Assembly (NCBI GenBank): GCA_937873515.1
Contig: CALMYB010000013.1
Coordinates: forward strand, 186,001-250,000
Source of the DNA: an uncultured Acidobacteriota bacterium
Lineage (GTDB): Bacteria; Acidobacteriota; Blastocatellia; Pyrinomonadales; Pyrinomonadaceae
Direction of reading: 5' to 3'
DNA: 64,000 nucleotides
The notes below the pieces were generated by a model, which was not told the DNA's origin, did no database searches, and worked only from the letters and a program-made list of their open reading frames with translations. A program made the position numbers and the translations under genes. Below are positions 32,813-41,408 of the stretch, in pieces. Each line of letters starts with the position of its first letter. Position 1 is the first letter of the stretch.

Positions 32813-34015
32813 CTACTCGATCATGCTAAGAACCGAATCGGGATTCGATTCGGAGGTCGGTGGTGCGACCGTCGCACTGATGCCCGAACCCCGATGCTGA
32901 TTCACATAATCTTCGGTCGAAGCGAGGCCCTTGAGCTGAAGCAGCAGGTTGTTCTGATTTGTCGCGAACGAGAGGCCGTCTTCCATGCTGATCTCGCCGC
33001 TTTCAACGAGTTTGCGGATCACGGTGTCGAAGTCCTGCATTCCGTCAAGTTCGCCGTCACGGATCGCGTCAAGCAGCGTCTTGCCTTCGGTCTCGCCCTT
33101 CTCGATATACTCCCGAGTTCTTGGATTGGAACGCATCACCTCAACCGCCGCGATACGGCCCGAGCCGTCGCCCTTCGGAATGAGACGCTGCGAAACTATG
33201 TAACGGAACGTTTGCGCGAGACGCGTTCGAATGATCCGTTCCTCATTCTTCGGATAGAGTCCGATGATTCGGTCGATCGTTTTTGATGCGTCGATCGTGT
33301 GAAGCGTTGAAAGCACAAGGTGGCCCGTTTCAGCTGCTTCGAGAGCGATCTCGGCCGTTTCAAGGTCACGCATTTCGCCGACGAGAATGACTTTCGGGGC
33401 CTGACGAAGAGCCGCACGCAGTGCGGTAGCAAAATCACGTGTGTCGGCACCGACCTCTCTCTGGTTGATCGTCGACATCTTGTGGTTATGCAGGAATTCG
33501 ATCGGGTCCTCGATCGTAACGATGTGATAGGCCTTTGTTTCGTTTATTCGGTCGATGATCGCAGCGAGCGTCGAGCTTTTGCCGGAACCTGTCGGTCCGG
33601 TAAGCAGAACGATGCCATTGCGGATATCCGCTATCTCTTGAAGGGTCGGCGGCAGCCGCAGATCATCAAAACTCGGGATCTTATGCGGAATTAGACGCAT
33701 TACGATCGACCAGGAGTTTCGCTGCTGAAAGATATTTACGCGAAAACGGCATTTGCCCGGAAGCGCATAGCTCAGATCGGCCGTCCGATACTTTGCGAGC
33801 TGCATTGCCGCGTCCGGATTGTCGCGGACCAGCGACATTGCGATCGTTTCGGTCTGATACGCGGTCAACCGTCCGAGGCCGAGCGGCGAGGCCGGATGCA
33901 GTCGGCCGTTGATCTCAACCTGCGGCTTCTGATTCGCAGAGAAGTTCAGATCGCTAATGTTGTCGGATACGAGCAGCATCTGCTCGATGATCGGTGCAAT
34001 GTCTAACAAACTCAT
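32813..34015 (-). CDS. pilT: Type IV pilus retraction ATPase PilT
   Basis: Hexameric secretion-type ATPase that powers pilus retraction for twitching. The 400 residues show the N-terminal PAS-like domain with SDLNFSANQKPQVEINGRLHP, Walker A GPTGSGKS (140-147), the Asp box (TIEDPIEFLHNHKMSTINQREVGADT), Walker B ILVGEMRDLETAEIALEAAETGHLVLSTLHT and RLAQTFRYIVSQRLIPK. The last 30 residues are a Ser/Thr-rich tail. A PilU-type paralogue cannot be excluded. No other pilus genes are in the window. The 156-bp upstream gap is described separately. Confidence 0.94.
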   Translation of the reverse strand: MSLLDIAPIIEQMLLVSDNISDLNFSANQKPQVEINGRLHPASPLGLGRLTAYQTETIAMSLVRDNPDAAMQLAKYRTADLSYALPGKCRFRVNIFQQRNSWSIVMRLIPHKIPSFDDLRLPPTLQEIADIRNGIVLLTGPTGSGKSSTLAAIIDRINETKAYHIVTIEDPIEFLHNHKMSTINQREVGADTRDFATALRAALRQAPKVILVGEMRDLETAEIALEAAETGHLVLSTLHTIDASKTIDRIIGLYPKNEERIIRTRLAQTFRYIVSQRLIPKGDGSGRIAAVEVMRSNPRTREYIEKGETEGKTLLDAIRDGELDGMQDFDTVIRKLVESGEISMEDGLSFATNQNNLLLQLKGLASTEDYVNQHRGSGISATVAPPTSESNPDSVLSMIE

Positions 34016-34072
34016 TGTGGAAACGCAGCTCCCCTATGTTGGCTAAAGTATTCGGAGGGATCAGGGAACGTA

Positions 34073-34122
34073 AGGACGGCCGCTACTCGAGGCAGGCAAG
34101 CCCGCGAGCCTTTGCCGCGTAA
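34073..34122 (-). promoter_or_regulatory. GC-rich dyad in the pilT leader
   Basis: Between pilT and thiE the minus strand contains GGCAAAGGCTCGCGGGCTTGCC, whose ends can pair (GGCAA with TTGCC), followed by a GTAGCGG segment. It lies 60-110 bases before the pilT start. The words GCAAAG and GTAGC recall parts of cyclic-di-GMP-I (GEMM) riboswitches, but the spacing and first helix do not match well. It could equally be a repeat relic. Confidence 0.25.
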
Positions 34123-34171
34123 TCATTATCACCAATGTTTCCTACAAATGCAAGACAATTTTGGTATTTGT

Positions 34172-34804
34172 TTAACATTGCGAGGCAATTTGGCTGTATT
34201 CGTGGAACCTTTCTGATATTCTGTCCGGATCTGCCAACAGAGCGCCAATGATCGCTGCGGACGCGGCACCGGCGGATATGATCGAGGAAAGGTTGTCGGC
34301 TTTGATGCCGCCGATAGCGACCAATGGCATCATTCCCGACGTTTGGGCGGCCTTTGAAAGCATTTCTATGCCAATGGCGGGGTCAGGGTCGGATTTCGTC
34401 GAGGTGTCGAAAATGGGCCCGATCGCGAGGTAGTCGACCGGTTCACGCAGGGCGGCCTCAAGCTGCTCGATAGAGTGGGTCGAAAGCCCGATGATCTTCC
34501 CGCGGCCTAAGAGCCGTCTTGCATACGCGACAGGCATATCGTCCTGCCCGAGATGAACGCCGTCGGCGTCAATCGTCAAGGCGATATCGACGCGGTCATT
34601 CACGATGCAAGTGACGCCGGCCTCGCGGCACAGTCTGGCGGCCTCTAGAGCATCCGGAAACCAATCTCCTGCGGCTTTTTGCTTCTCACGCAGCTGGATG
34701 AACGTCGCACCGCCCGCGATCAGCCTTCTGACCTGTTCGGTGTGCGAAAGCCCCGAAACCTCGCTATTTGTGATCGGATAGATCTTCGGAAGATTAAGGT
34801 CCAA
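34172..34804 (-). CDS. thiE: Thiamine-phosphate synthase
   Basis: Joins the thiazole phosphate and pyrimidine diphosphate halves of thiamine. The 210-residue barrel shows IYPITNSEV, GGATFIQLREKQKA, CIVNDRVDIALTIDADGVHLGQDDMPVAYARRLLG, IIGLSTHSIEQL, DYLAIGPIFDTSTKSD and PLVAIGGIKADNLSSIISAGAASAAIIGALL. It is the last gene of the queA-rimI-thiE minus-strand run, 18 bp after rimI. No TPP riboswitch or other thi gene is seen beside it. Confidence 0.95.
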   Translation of the reverse strand: MDLNLPKIYPITNSEVSGLSHTEQVRRLIAGGATFIQLREKQKAAGDWFPDALEAARLCREAGVTCIVNDRVDIALTIDADGVHLGQDDMPVAYARRLLGRGKIIGLSTHSIEQLEAALREPVDYLAIGPIFDTSTKSDPDPAIGIEMLSKAAQTSGMMPLVAIGGIKADNLSSIISAGAASAAIIGALLADPDRISERFHEYSQIASQC

Positions 34805-34822
34805 GGCACGTCTCCGCAGGCT

Positions 34823-35356
34823 CTAAAAAAGGGCTTTCACCATCAAGAAGCAGTCTTCACCGTCGGTGTAGTACTTGTTCAGCCGCTGAACGACATAAAA
34901 GCCCTTTTGTCGATAAAGATCCTGTGCGGACGTGTTCTTTACGCGAACCTCGAGAACGAGCGTGTTGATCGACCGTGCACGAAGCGCGCTCTCAACGTGC
35001 AGAAGAAGGCGTTTTGCTAGTCCGCGGCGGCGGTGCTTGGGCGAGATGCCGATCGTCGTCAGATGCGCCGTTCCGCCTTCGTTGACCATCACAAATGCGA
35101 AGCCGACCGTCTCGTTATCTTCGGTAACGATGCGGTAAGAGAGCGTCGTCGGCTGGCTTAGAAGATAATCGAGCGTGTGCCGCGTGTAGCTGTCTCCGTT
35201 CGGAAAGCATTCGGCGTTGAGCAGCGTAACGTCCCGAAGATGTCTTTTCGTAAGCGGACGAATGATGTATTCACCCGCTGGCGCAACTTTAACCTTTGGC
35301 ACCAAGGGGCGTGCAGTTGGCCCGAACAGGTTCTTTATCGAGTCTATAAGCTGCAT
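34823..35356 (-). CDS. rimI: GNAT N-acetyltransferase, RimI-like
   Basis: A 177-residue GNAT protein. After an N-terminal extension of about 30 residues, YIIRPLTKRHLRDVTLLNAECFPNGDSYTRHTL opens the domain. The acetyl-CoA loop is in HLTTIGISPKHRRRGLAKRLLLHVESALRARSINTLVLEVRVKNTSAQDLYRQKGF, the RimI-type motif that ends in an Asn/Tyr-containing segment. RimI acetylates the N-terminus of ribosomal protein S18, but other substrates are possible. It overlaps the queA stop by one base (TAATG), so translation is coupled. Confidence 0.83.
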   Translation of the reverse strand: MQLIDSIKNLFGPTARPLVPKVKVAPAGEYIIRPLTKRHLRDVTLLNAECFPNGDSYTRHTLDYLLSQPTTLSYRIVTEDNETVGFAFVMVNEGGTAHLTTIGISPKHRRRGLAKRLLLHVESALRARSINTLVLEVRVKNTSAQDLYRQKGFYVVQRLNKYYTDGEDCFLMVKALF

Positions 35357-36387
35357 TATTTCACGAACATACAGTCGCCGTAGCTGTAGAACCGATAGCC
35401 CTCACGAACGGCGTGCCTGTACGCCCTCATTATAAGTTCGTGTCCGCCGAATGTGGAAACGAGAATGAGCAGGGAACTCTTCGGTAGATGAAAGTTCGTA
35501 ACGAGTGCGGAGACCGCCTTGAATTCATACCCCGGCGTTATGGTCAGGTCGGCAAGCGAAGCGCCGGCGGAAAATCTGCCTGTTCTGCGGATCGCGGATT
35601 CAAGCGCACGCGTTGTTGTCGTGCCGACGGCGACGATCCGTTTTCCTGAATCTAGAGCATTATTGAGCCTTGCCGCCGAGTCTTCGCTAATGGAGAATCT
35701 CTCGGGCAGAACACGATGCTCCGATAGTTCCTCGACCCGAACAGGTTCGAACGTTCCATACCCGACGTGAAGCGTCAATTCGATGATCTCGGTGCCGTTC
35801 TCACGTATCCTACCAAGTATCTCGTCAGTAAAATGCAGTCCTGCTGTCGGGGCAGCGATGGCTCCGCGCTCGGCGGCAAAGACAGTCTGATAGCGTTCAC
35901 GGTCGTACTCGCGCTTTTCCTCTTTCGGTGTGATGTATGGCGGCAGCGGAGTTCGCCCAAGGCGGTCGATCTCGTTATCGAGGTCGCCATCGGCTTCAAA
36001 GAGAAATCGCACCCGCCCGCTCTCAAGCTTTTCGAGCACAACGGCCGACATCCTTTCGTCAAAATTGACCCGCTTTCCCGGCGCAAGGCGTTTGCCGGGC
36101 CGCGCGACGGCTTCCCACACCCGAGGCTCGACCTCTTCGATAAGCAAAAGCTCTATGGCCGCACCGGTCTCGAGCTTTCCAAGCAGCCTTGCGGGAAAGA
36201 CCTTCGTGTTGTTCAGCACTAGAACGTCCGCAGGGCCAAGTTGACCAACCAGATCGGTGAATTTTGCGTCTTGGAACTCGCCCGTTCTGCGGTCGAGTAT
36301 CAGCATTCTTGATGCCGAACGACTCGTTAGTGGAGATTGCGCGATCTGTTCGGGAGGCAGTTGGAAGTCAAAGTCGTCAAGACGCAT
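35356..36387 (-). CDS. queA: S-adenosylmethionine:tRNA ribosyltransferase-isomerase
   Basis: Transfers the ribosyl part of SAM to preQ1 in tRNA during queuosine formation. The 343 residues show FQLPPEQIAQSPLTSRSASRMLILDRRTG, ADVLVLNNTKVFPARLLG, ERYQTVFAAERGAIAAPTAGLHFT, LHVGYGTFEPV, ALESAIRR and TNFHLPKSSLLILVSTFGG, all QueA signatures. It heads the minus-strand run queA-rimI-thiE and is divergent from the secreted protein at 36576. Confidence 0.97.
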   Translation of the reverse strand: MRLDDFDFQLPPEQIAQSPLTSRSASRMLILDRRTGEFQDAKFTDLVGQLGPADVLVLNNTKVFPARLLGKLETGAAIELLLIEEVEPRVWEAVARPGKRLAPGKRVNFDERMSAVVLEKLESGRVRFLFEADGDLDNEIDRLGRTPLPPYITPKEEKREYDRERYQTVFAAERGAIAAPTAGLHFTDEILGRIRENGTEIIELTLHVGYGTFEPVRVEELSEHRVLPERFSISEDSAARLNNALDSGKRIVAVGTTTTRALESAIRRTGRFSAGASLADLTITPGYEFKAVSALVTNFHLPKSSLLILVSTFGGHELIMRAYRHAVREGYRFYSYGDCMFVK

Positions 36388-36394
36388 AAAAATG

Positions 36395-36423
36395 TTGATA
36401 CAAATACAGGATTTTACTATAAT
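36395..36423 (+). promoter_or_regulatory. Sigma70-type promoter
   Basis: TTGATA (36395-36400), a 17-base spacer, and TATAAT (36418-36423) form a near-consensus promoter. It would start transcription near 36430, giving a leader of about 145 bases before the gene at 36576. The -35 box overlaps the queA side of the divergent region by only a few bases. Confidence 0.8.
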
Positions 36424-36575
36424 TTACGCGATTCAACCTTTTTCGTTCCGGTGCTTTGATTGCAACTGAAATTGCATCTTTGCGAATCGAAATACGTGAG
36501 AGATCGCTTTATCTCTCCGAAATTGGCCCCACGGGTGCCGGACGTTCTGACCCTATTTTTAGGAGGATCTAACCA
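36424..36575 (+). promoter_or_regulatory. Long 5' leader with stem-loop
   Basis: About 145 bases separate the predicted transcription start from the ATG. The leader contains a perfect 7-bp stem GAGAGAT-CGCTTT-ATCTCTC (36498-36517) and a GC-rich segment (CCCCACGGGTGCCGG), then the ribosome binding site TAGGAGGATCT. No known riboswitch is recognised. Such a leader could control translation or mRNA stability. Confidence 0.45.
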
Positions 36576-37658
36576 ATGACCAAACTAGGAAAATTATTTT
36601 CACTATTTGCTCTTGCGATCTGCGCCGCGGTCGTTTTGCCGACCATTGCGAACGCACAGCTTCGTAACCAGAGCCGTTATTCAAAGCGAGATGTAAGCAA
36701 CATAATCAAGCGTCTTGAGAACAGCAGCAACACGTTTCGGCGTGATTTTGACCGCGCTCTCGATCGAAGCCCAATTAACAATACGCCGCGAGAAGATGAG
36801 TACAACGGATATGTCCGTGATTTCGAGAATTCGCTCGATAGACTTCGCAGCAGTTTTGACCGCTCAAGAAATTGGTGGGAGGTTCGCAATGATGTTCAGG
36901 ATGTCGTGCGAAATGGCCAGCCGGTGAACAACATCATCAACCGCCTGCCCTTCCAACGCGACATTGAAAGGCAGTGGCGGCAACTGCGCAATGATCTGAA
37001 TACGGTCGCAGATACCTATGACCTTCCCGGCCTTGAAGGCGGCGGTTGGAATGGCGGCTATCCCGGCAACCCGGGTTATCCGGGCAATCCAGGCGGCGGC
37101 TGGGATGACAATTGGCAGATGTCGCGTCCGCCGAGCTGGGCGGTTGGCACATACTACGGCGTCGGCCCGCGTGGTGAAAGGATCACGCTTGCGATCCAGG
37201 CAAACGGCCGAGCAACGTCGAGCGTTGACGGCTCGCCGATCAGCTATGGCCGCTACTATCGCGGATTGCTCACCTTTGGACAGAATTCAGCGACGCTTGT
37301 ACGAACACGTAATGGTGTTGACACTGTTAGCACTCTGAATCGCGAAACGATCAGCTATAGCAAACAAGGCTGGACGGATGGCGGTAATGACGATTGGAAC
37401 AACGGCTCTCGGCCTCCGTCTTGGGCGGTCGGTACGTTCTATGCCAACAGTCCGCAGGATGGTTCGCGCATAACGATGACCGTTACACGCGAAGGCAATG
37501 TAACCGTCGTTATGGGCAATGGTGCTCCGTCTTACGGCAAGATGAACGGGGGAACATTGCGAATGGGTCCATACTCTTCGCGTGTCTATCGCCAGGGCAA
37601 CGGGTTCCGTACCGTCTCGGATACCGACGGTCAGACGATCGCCTATACGCGTTACTAA
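36576..37658 (+). CDS. Secreted protein with helical domain and two WAVGT repeats
   Basis: A 360-residue protein with signal peptide (FSLFALAICAAVVLPTIANAQ). Residues about 30-150 are a charged, helical domain (RYSKRDVSNIIKRLENSSNTFRRDFDRALDRS...NDVQDVVRNGQPVNNIINRL) of a kind I associate with acidobacterial exported proteins. A Gly/Pro linker (PGNPGYPGNPGGGW) follows. Two repeats of about 80 residues then each start RPPSWAVGT and end in TISYSK or TIAYTR. No enzyme motif is visible. It has its own strong promoter, a long leader and a strong terminator, so it is probably monocistronic and well expressed. A structural or surface role is likely but unproven. Confidence 0.88.
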   Translation: MTKLGKLFSLFALAICAAVVLPTIANAQLRNQSRYSKRDVSNIIKRLENSSNTFRRDFDRALDRSPINNTPREDEYNGYVRDFENSLDRLRSSFDRSRNWWEVRNDVQDVVRNGQPVNNIINRLPFQRDIERQWRQLRNDLNTVADTYDLPGLEGGGWNGGYPGNPGYPGNPGGGWDDNWQMSRPPSWAVGTYYGVGPRGERITLAIQANGRATSSVDGSPISYGRYYRGLLTFGQNSATLVRTRNGVDTVSTLNRETISYSKQGWTDGGNDDWNNGSRPPSWAVGTFYANSPQDGSRITMTVTREGNVTVVMGNGAPSYGKMNGGTLRMGPYSSRVYRQGNGFRTVSDTDGQTIAYTRY

Positions 37659-37689
37659 ACCGCAAACCGGACATTTTGTTCGAGACAAT

Positions 37690-37730
37690 AAGATCCTGCG
37701 AGACGCTAAGTCTTGCAGGATCTTTTATTT
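37690..37730 (+). terminator. Intrinsic terminator
   Basis: AAGATCCTGC (37690-37699) pairs perfectly with GCAGGATCTT (37715-37724), and the inner AGAC/GTCT extends the stem. TTATTT follows. It ends the gene at 36576 and may also act on the convergent phosphomutase gene at 37756. Confidence 0.9.
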
Positions 37731-37755
37731 ACGATGTGACCGAAGCCAAAGGGGA

Positions 37756-39111
37756 TCATGCCTTGATGAGGCTTTCGACCGCTCCGCGTATGGTTGCTTC
37801 GATCTCGTCTAGGTGCTCCTGCGAATCAGCCTCGCAGCGAAGAACAAGGATCGCCTGCGTATTCGAGGCCCTAACCAATCCCCAACCATGCGGAAACCTG
37901 ATCCTGGCGCCGTCGATCGTGTTGACTTCGTGATCCGCGGCAAAACGTTCGGTTATTCGTTCAACGACATCGAATTTCGCATCGTCGGGGCAATCAACTC
38001 GGATCTCCGGCGTTGAAAAAGTCTTCGGAAGATCGGCAAGCATTCCCGAAAGCGGCCCGTCCGCCTTTGAAAGAATTTCCAACACTCTTGCGCCCGCGTA
38101 GGTCGCATCGTCAAACCCGTAAAATCTGTCAGCAAAGAAGATATGACCGCTCATCTCGCCTGCTAGCGCAGCGTCGGTCTCCTTCATTTTTGCCTTGATG
38201 AGCGAATGTCCGGCCTTCCACATCACGGCATTGCCGCCATGAGCACGAATGTCGTCAAAGAGCGTTTCGGAGCATTTAACTTCGCCGATGATGGTCGCCC
38301 CTTCCCTTTCTGCAAGTACAGCACGGGAAAGAAGCACCATCAGTTCGTCGCCCCAAAGTATGCGGCCGGTTTCGTCCACAACGCCGATCCGATCGCCATC
38401 TCCATCGAACGCGATCCCGATGTCGGCTTTATTCTCACGGACGGCACGGATGGTGTCCGACAAATTCTCAACGACGGTCGGGTCAGGATGATGATTGGGA
38501 AAATTCGAATCGGGCTCGATGAACAGTTCGATCATTTCGACGCCAAGCAGATCGAACACAGGCACGGCCGTAATGCCCGCCATTCCGTTGCCCGCATCGA
38601 TAACGGCCTTTACCGGCCTGGCGCCCATCGAAATTCGCCGTGCAAGGTCGTCGCAGTATTTATCAAGAACAAAGATCTCTTCGAACGTCCCGCTGCCCGC
38701 AGCAAACTCGCCTTTTTCAGCGATCGCACGTATCTCCTGTATCTGGCTGCCGAAAAGGGCCGCGTGGCCGAGGCATATCTTGAAGCCGTTATGATCAGGC
38801 GGATTGTGCGATCCTGTGATCATAACTCCGCCGTCAACATCGCGCGTAAAGACTGTGTGATAGAGCACGGGCGTCGGCACCTGTCCGACCGAAATGACGT
38901 CGATTCCCGAGGCGTTCAGTCCGTCCGCGAGGATCTTTGCAAAAATTGGCGAGCTTTGGCGGGCATCATAGCCGAGAGCTATCTTTCGAGCGCCATTCTG
39001 AGCGAAGAAGGTCCCGATCGCCCGCGAAAGCTCTCGAACAACATCCTCGTTCAAATGCTCGCCTACGATGCCGCGGATGTCATATTCTCGAAATATGTTC
39101 TTATCGATCAC
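37756..39111 (-). CDS. Phosphomannomutase/phosphoglucomutase
   Basis: Interconverts hexose 1- and 6-phosphates, supplying sugar nucleotides for envelope polysaccharides. The 451 residues belong to the alpha-D-phosphohexomutase family: NIFREYDIRGIVGEHLNEDVV, the sugar-phosphate serine loop MITGSHNPPDHNGFK, the metal-binding DGDGDRIGVVDETG, and the sugar-specificity loop GEMSGHIFFADRFYGFDDA. Length and the FREYDIRG opening match the bifunctional AlgC/ManB type. It could feed the polysaccharide genes at 46551-54717. Confidence 0.95.
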   Translation of the reverse strand: MIDKNIFREYDIRGIVGEHLNEDVVRELSRAIGTFFAQNGARKIALGYDARQSSPIFAKILADGLNASGIDVISVGQVPTPVLYHTVFTRDVDGGVMITGSHNPPDHNGFKICLGHAALFGSQIQEIRAIAEKGEFAAGSGTFEEIFVLDKYCDDLARRISMGARPVKAVIDAGNGMAGITAVPVFDLLGVEMIELFIEPDSNFPNHHPDPTVVENLSDTIRAVRENKADIGIAFDGDGDRIGVVDETGRILWGDELMVLLSRAVLAEREGATIIGEVKCSETLFDDIRAHGGNAVMWKAGHSLIKAKMKETDAALAGEMSGHIFFADRFYGFDDATYAGARVLEILSKADGPLSGMLADLPKTFSTPEIRVDCPDDAKFDVVERITERFAADHEVNTIDGARIRFPHGWGLVRASNTQAILVLRCEADSQEHLDEIEATIRGAVESLIKA

Positions 39112-39269
39112 GCTTCCAATAGTTTGGCCGAATATCGCGTGCGAATCAACACGGGACGTTCAACGCGGCCAAGTCTTTGATATACTGTCCCGAAGACACT
39201 AAAAGGCAACCGCCGGCTCGTGTAAACGCATCGAAACCCTTGTAACAAAAGCGCGTCAGCTATTTCTCT

Positions 39270-40259
39270 ATGCACTCTGTTCGTCCAATTCTTGCCCCTC
39301 TCTTTGTTTGCCTCGTCGTTCTGGCTGCGACGGCATTTGGCCAAACACCGGAGCCGACCCCAACTCCTGCCCCGTCAGACGATCTCGGCACGTCGAAGGT
39401 TTTCGAGGTCAGGCTGCCGGTGACAGTGACGATGGGCAAAAAAGAGCTCGTCAGCGGAATGGCGCGTGGTGATTTTGCGGTTTTCGAGGATGGCGTGCGG
39501 CAGGAGATCACGTATTTCTCCGACGAGAAGACGAATCCGCCTGTTTACGTCGGAGTGTTGATGGATACGTCGCCTTCAACCGCCGGCAAGTTGAAGTTCG
39601 AGAAAGAAGCCGCCCGAAACTTTATCTATACCGTAACTCGGCTTAGGAAGGACAAAGCAGCATTCATGACCTTCGACCATGAGATCAAACTGCTGCAGGA
39701 TTTTACCGATAAGCTCGATATGCTCGATACGGCCGTCGATAAGGTCAACAAAACGGGTTCTCAGACGGCCCTGTATGACGCGATATGGGAGTTCTGCGAC
39801 GAGAAGATGCGGAACGTTCCCGGCCGGCGCGTGCTTGTCATCATCACCGACGGCGACGATACATACAGCCGGGCGGTCCTTGCAGACGCGATAGATATTG
39901 CTCAACGTACAGAGACGACGATCTTCGCGATCTCTACGAAGGCTGGCTTTCTCGGCACAGTTCCGGGCGTCGAAATGGGAATGGATCGCGATTCGGGCGA
40001 CAAAGCGTTGAACAAGCTTTGTGAAGAAACGGGCGGCGATGTTTTTTATACGGGCGATATGCTCGCACTCGAACGCTCATTCACGAAGATCTCAAAGGAG
40101 CTTCGATCGCAGTACATCATCACCTATAAGCCTTCGGATCAGAGCCTGAACGGCCGGGTTCGAAAGGTCGAGGTGCGATTCACAGATCCGAAGAAAGCGG
40201 ATAAATACAAGATCAGGACAAAGACAAGCTATCGAGCCGTAAGGGACAGCTTGAGATAG
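39270..40259 (+). CDS. Exported VWFA-domain protein (acidobacterial type)
   Basis: A 329-residue protein with a signal peptide (MHSVRPILAPLFVCLVVLAATAFGQ) and a Pro/Thr linker. A short beta domain (VFEVRLPVTVTMGKKELVSGMARGDFAVFEDGVRQEITYF) precedes the von Willebrand A domain. The MIDAS motif is DTSPS in VLMDTSPSTAGK, completed by a Thr in TGSQTALYDAI and an Asp in VLVIITDGDDTYS. The ending YIITYKPSDQSLNGRVRKVEVRF is typical of the acidobacterial VWFA family. Probable role: periplasmic or surface protein-protein binding through a metal ion. It is followed 20 bp later by a paralogue. Confidence 0.93.
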   Translation: MHSVRPILAPLFVCLVVLAATAFGQTPEPTPTPAPSDDLGTSKVFEVRLPVTVTMGKKELVSGMARGDFAVFEDGVRQEITYFSDEKTNPPVYVGVLMDTSPSTAGKLKFEKEAARNFIYTVTRLRKDKAAFMTFDHEIKLLQDFTDKLDMLDTAVDKVNKTGSQTALYDAIWEFCDEKMRNVPGRRVLVIITDGDDTYSRAVLADAIDIAQRTETTIFAISTKAGFLGTVPGVEMGMDRDSGDKALNKLCEETGGDVFYTGDMLALERSFTKISKELRSQYIITYKPSDQSLNGRVRKVEVRFTDPKKADKYKIRTKTSYRAVRDSLR

Positions 40260-40279
40260 ATGGAAAAGGGGGGGTTGTG

Positions 40280-41380
40280 ATGCTTCGCAAGTTGTGCTTG
40301 GTTTTAGCGTTCGGGGTGCTTTGTTGCGGACTCTTCTTTGTCGGCGACGCTGACAAGGTGTTTGCACAGCCGAGTTCTGCGGCGCCTACACCGACGCCAT
40401 CTCCATCGCCGACACCGCCGCCGATCATTGATGACGAGGTTTTGAAGATCGATACGGAGGTAGTGAATGTTCTGTTCACCGCGCAGGACCGCAACCGTCG
40501 CCTTCTGACCAACCTTACGCAAAACGACATCAAGCTGCTTGAGGACGGCGTCCCGCAAGAACTCTCGACATTTACTCGTCAGGTCGATCTGCCGCTAAGC
40601 CTTTCGATCCTGATAGACGTGAGCGTTTCGCAGCAGCGTACGCTTCCCGACGAGAAGGACGCTGCGATCTCGTTCCTAGAATCGGTCGTCAGGCCCTCAA
40701 AGGATGAAGTTTCCGTTCTTAGTTTCACCGGCGAAACCACGCTCGAACAGGATATGACGAGCAACCTCACTCGCCTAAGGCGAGCGGTCGAGAACGTCAA
40801 ATTCGTACCGCCTTCCGGCTATATCGGCGGCGGCGTCGTTGTTGGGGGATCTGTGCCCGGCACTCCGCCGATTTCAGGTCGAAATCAGGGAATTCAGGGT
40901 TCGACCGCTATTTGGGATGCGATCTGGGTAACTTCGCGGGAAGTTCTGGGCCAAGCTCCTGAGCGAACGCGTCGTGCCATTATCCTGCTGACCGACGGAC
41001 AGAACACATCAGGCCAAAAACGCCTTGACGATGCCGTGGACGCCGCGGTTCGATCCGAGGCGATCATCTATTCGATCGGCATCGGTGATCGATATTATGG
41101 CGGCGTTGATAAAGGCACGCTTAACAAGGTCTCGGAACGGACAGGCGGCCGTGCCTTCTTTCCAAGTGACGAAAATGAGCTGCGTCAAGCTTTTGATCAG
41201 ATCCAGGAAGAGATGCGTTCGCAGTATCTCATCGCATACGAGCCAAGCAATCAGAACCGTGACGGGTCGTTCCGAAAGATCGAGATCGAGATCGTAAATC
41301 CGCAGCTCAAGAACGATAAAGTGAAGCTAACGCATCGACAAGGCTATTTCGCACGATCGGATAAACCCGACAAGAAATAG
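40280..41380 (+). CDS. Exported VWFA-domain protein, paralogue of its upstream neighbour
   Basis: A protein of about 366 residues starting at ATG 40280 just after a GTG; a G-rich run at 40268-40274 may serve as ribosome binding site. The signal peptide is followed by TPTPSPSPTPPP, then the same layout as the neighbour: VNVLFTAQDRNRRLLTNLTQNDIKLLEDGVPQELSTF, MIDAS DVSVS in SILIDVSVSQQR, TAIWDAIW, AIILLTDGQNT, and the ending YLIAYEPSNQNRDGSFRKIEIEI. A Gly-rich insertion (YIGGGVVVGGSVPGTPPISG) interrupts the VWA domain. The two genes probably arose by duplication and are co-transcribed. Confidence 0.93.
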   Translation: MLRKLCLVLAFGVLCCGLFFVGDADKVFAQPSSAAPTPTPSPSPTPPPIIDDEVLKIDTEVVNVLFTAQDRNRRLLTNLTQNDIKLLEDGVPQELSTFTRQVDLPLSLSILIDVSVSQQRTLPDEKDAAISFLESVVRPSKDEVSVLSFTGETTLEQDMTSNLTRLRRAVENVKFVPPSGYIGGGVVVGGSVPGTPPISGRNQGIQGSTAIWDAIWVTSREVLGQAPERTRRAIILLTDGQNTSGQKRLDDAVDAAVRSEAIIYSIGIGDRYYGGVDKGTLNKVSERTGGRAFFPSDENELRQAFDQIQEEMRSQYLIAYEPSNQNRDGSFRKIEIEIVNPQLKNDKVKLTHRQGYFARSDKPDKK

Positions 41381-41408
41381 CGATAATGACCGCCGAGGTT
41401 CGCCGCGA

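Noticed and set aside
34805..34822. TPP riboswitch controlling thiE
   Set aside because: Only 18 bases separate rimI and thiE, so there is no room for one.
38206..39180. Open frame of 324 codons on the plus strand across the phosphohexomutase gene
   Set aside because: Antisense shadow of a clearly conserved enzyme; composition is Arg/Ile-rich nonsense.
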